Part shown: positions 5,746-5,793 of the stretch, piece by piece | How positions within the stretch are numbered: the stretch's first letter is position 1 | How the letters are laid out: the number at the start of each line of letters is the position of its first letter | Assembly: GCA_017515945.1 (NCBI GenBank) | Contig: JAFWDX010000450.1 | Span: 1 to 5,793 of the forward strand | Length of the DNA: 5,793 nucleotides | Source of the DNA: Blautia sp. | Lineage (GTDB): Bacteria; Bacillota; Clostridia; Lachnospirales; Lachnospiraceae | Reading direction: 5' to 3' | The notes under the pieces: model-generated | The model's database searches: none | Seen by the model: the letters and a program-made list of their open reading frames with translations, nothing else | What the model was told of the DNA's origin: nothing | Position numbers and translations under genes: made by a program

Positions 5746-5793
5746 TGAGTCACGGGGACAGGTTCCTTGACTCATCAGTCAAGGAACCTGTCC
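5746..5793. repeat. Palindromic GGAACCTGTCC repeat pair at the right edge
   Basis: GGACAGGTTCCTTGACT (5756-5772) and its exact reverse complement (5777-5793) form a 17-bp perfect inverted repeat around the 4-base spacer CATC. The stem probably continues past the window, because two more G residues precede the left arm. The part at 5746-5774 is a 29-bp unit bounded by TGAGTCA and TGACTCA that matches 13-41 at the left edge in inverted orientation at 28 of 29 positions. The repeat belongs to the same family as the left array. No T-run follows on either side inside the window. Confidence 0.9.

Noticed and set aside
13..5774. Composite transposon bounded by the inverted 29-bp units
   Set aside because: There is no transposase or recombinase in the block and the cargo is core metabolism. 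High-copy dispersed repeats explain the bracket more simply.

Overview
The window looks like a stretch of chromosome from an anaerobic Firmicute, most likely the Lachnospiraceae or a close relative within Clostridia. This rests on the purine-rich AAGGAG-type ribosome binding sites, a sigma-A promoter with an extended -10, the Clostridia-like form of the Ppx/HD protein and the small stand-alone carrier protein. The family-level placement is inference from recalled resemblance, not from a search. All four genes lie on the minus strand, so transcription runs from right to left.

Right part (about 5793 down to 4190): a perfect palindrome made of a GGAACCTGTCC repeat is followed by a good sigma-A promoter, a leader of about 155 bases that can fold, a 74-residue acyl carrier protein gene, and 7 bases later pheA (chorismate mutase, prephenate dehydratase and ACT domains). 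These two genes look like one transcription unit. PheA makes phenylpyruvate for phenylalanine; the link to a carrier protein is not explained by known biochemistry.

Middle (4189 to 3882): a 308-base gap with no gene. It holds a 187-bp element with 15-bp terminal inverted repeats (4000-4186), a strong imperfect hairpin (3938-3979) and an 11-base motif that recurs in front of ppk. Then comes a Ppx/GppA phosphatase with a C-terminal HD-type domain (2349-3881). After another 94-base gap, which carries a 34-bp solo copy of one end of the 187-bp element, comes polyphosphate kinase ppk1 (110-2254). Ppk1 makes polyphosphate from ATP and the Ppx-type enzyme degrades it (or acts on pppGpp), so these two form a polyphosphate synthesis and turnover pair.

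Left edge (1-109): a short array of four GGAACCTGTCCC repeats abuts the ppk stop codon. The outermost 29-bp unit of this array matches, in inverted orientation and with one mismatch, a unit at the right edge.

The coding content is ordinary housekeeping. The unusual material is intergenic: two families of palindromic repeats placed a few bases after stop codons, a shared motif before the two polyphosphate genes, and a foldable leader before the carrier protein gene. No transposase, CRISPR array, tRNA or rRNA is visible.
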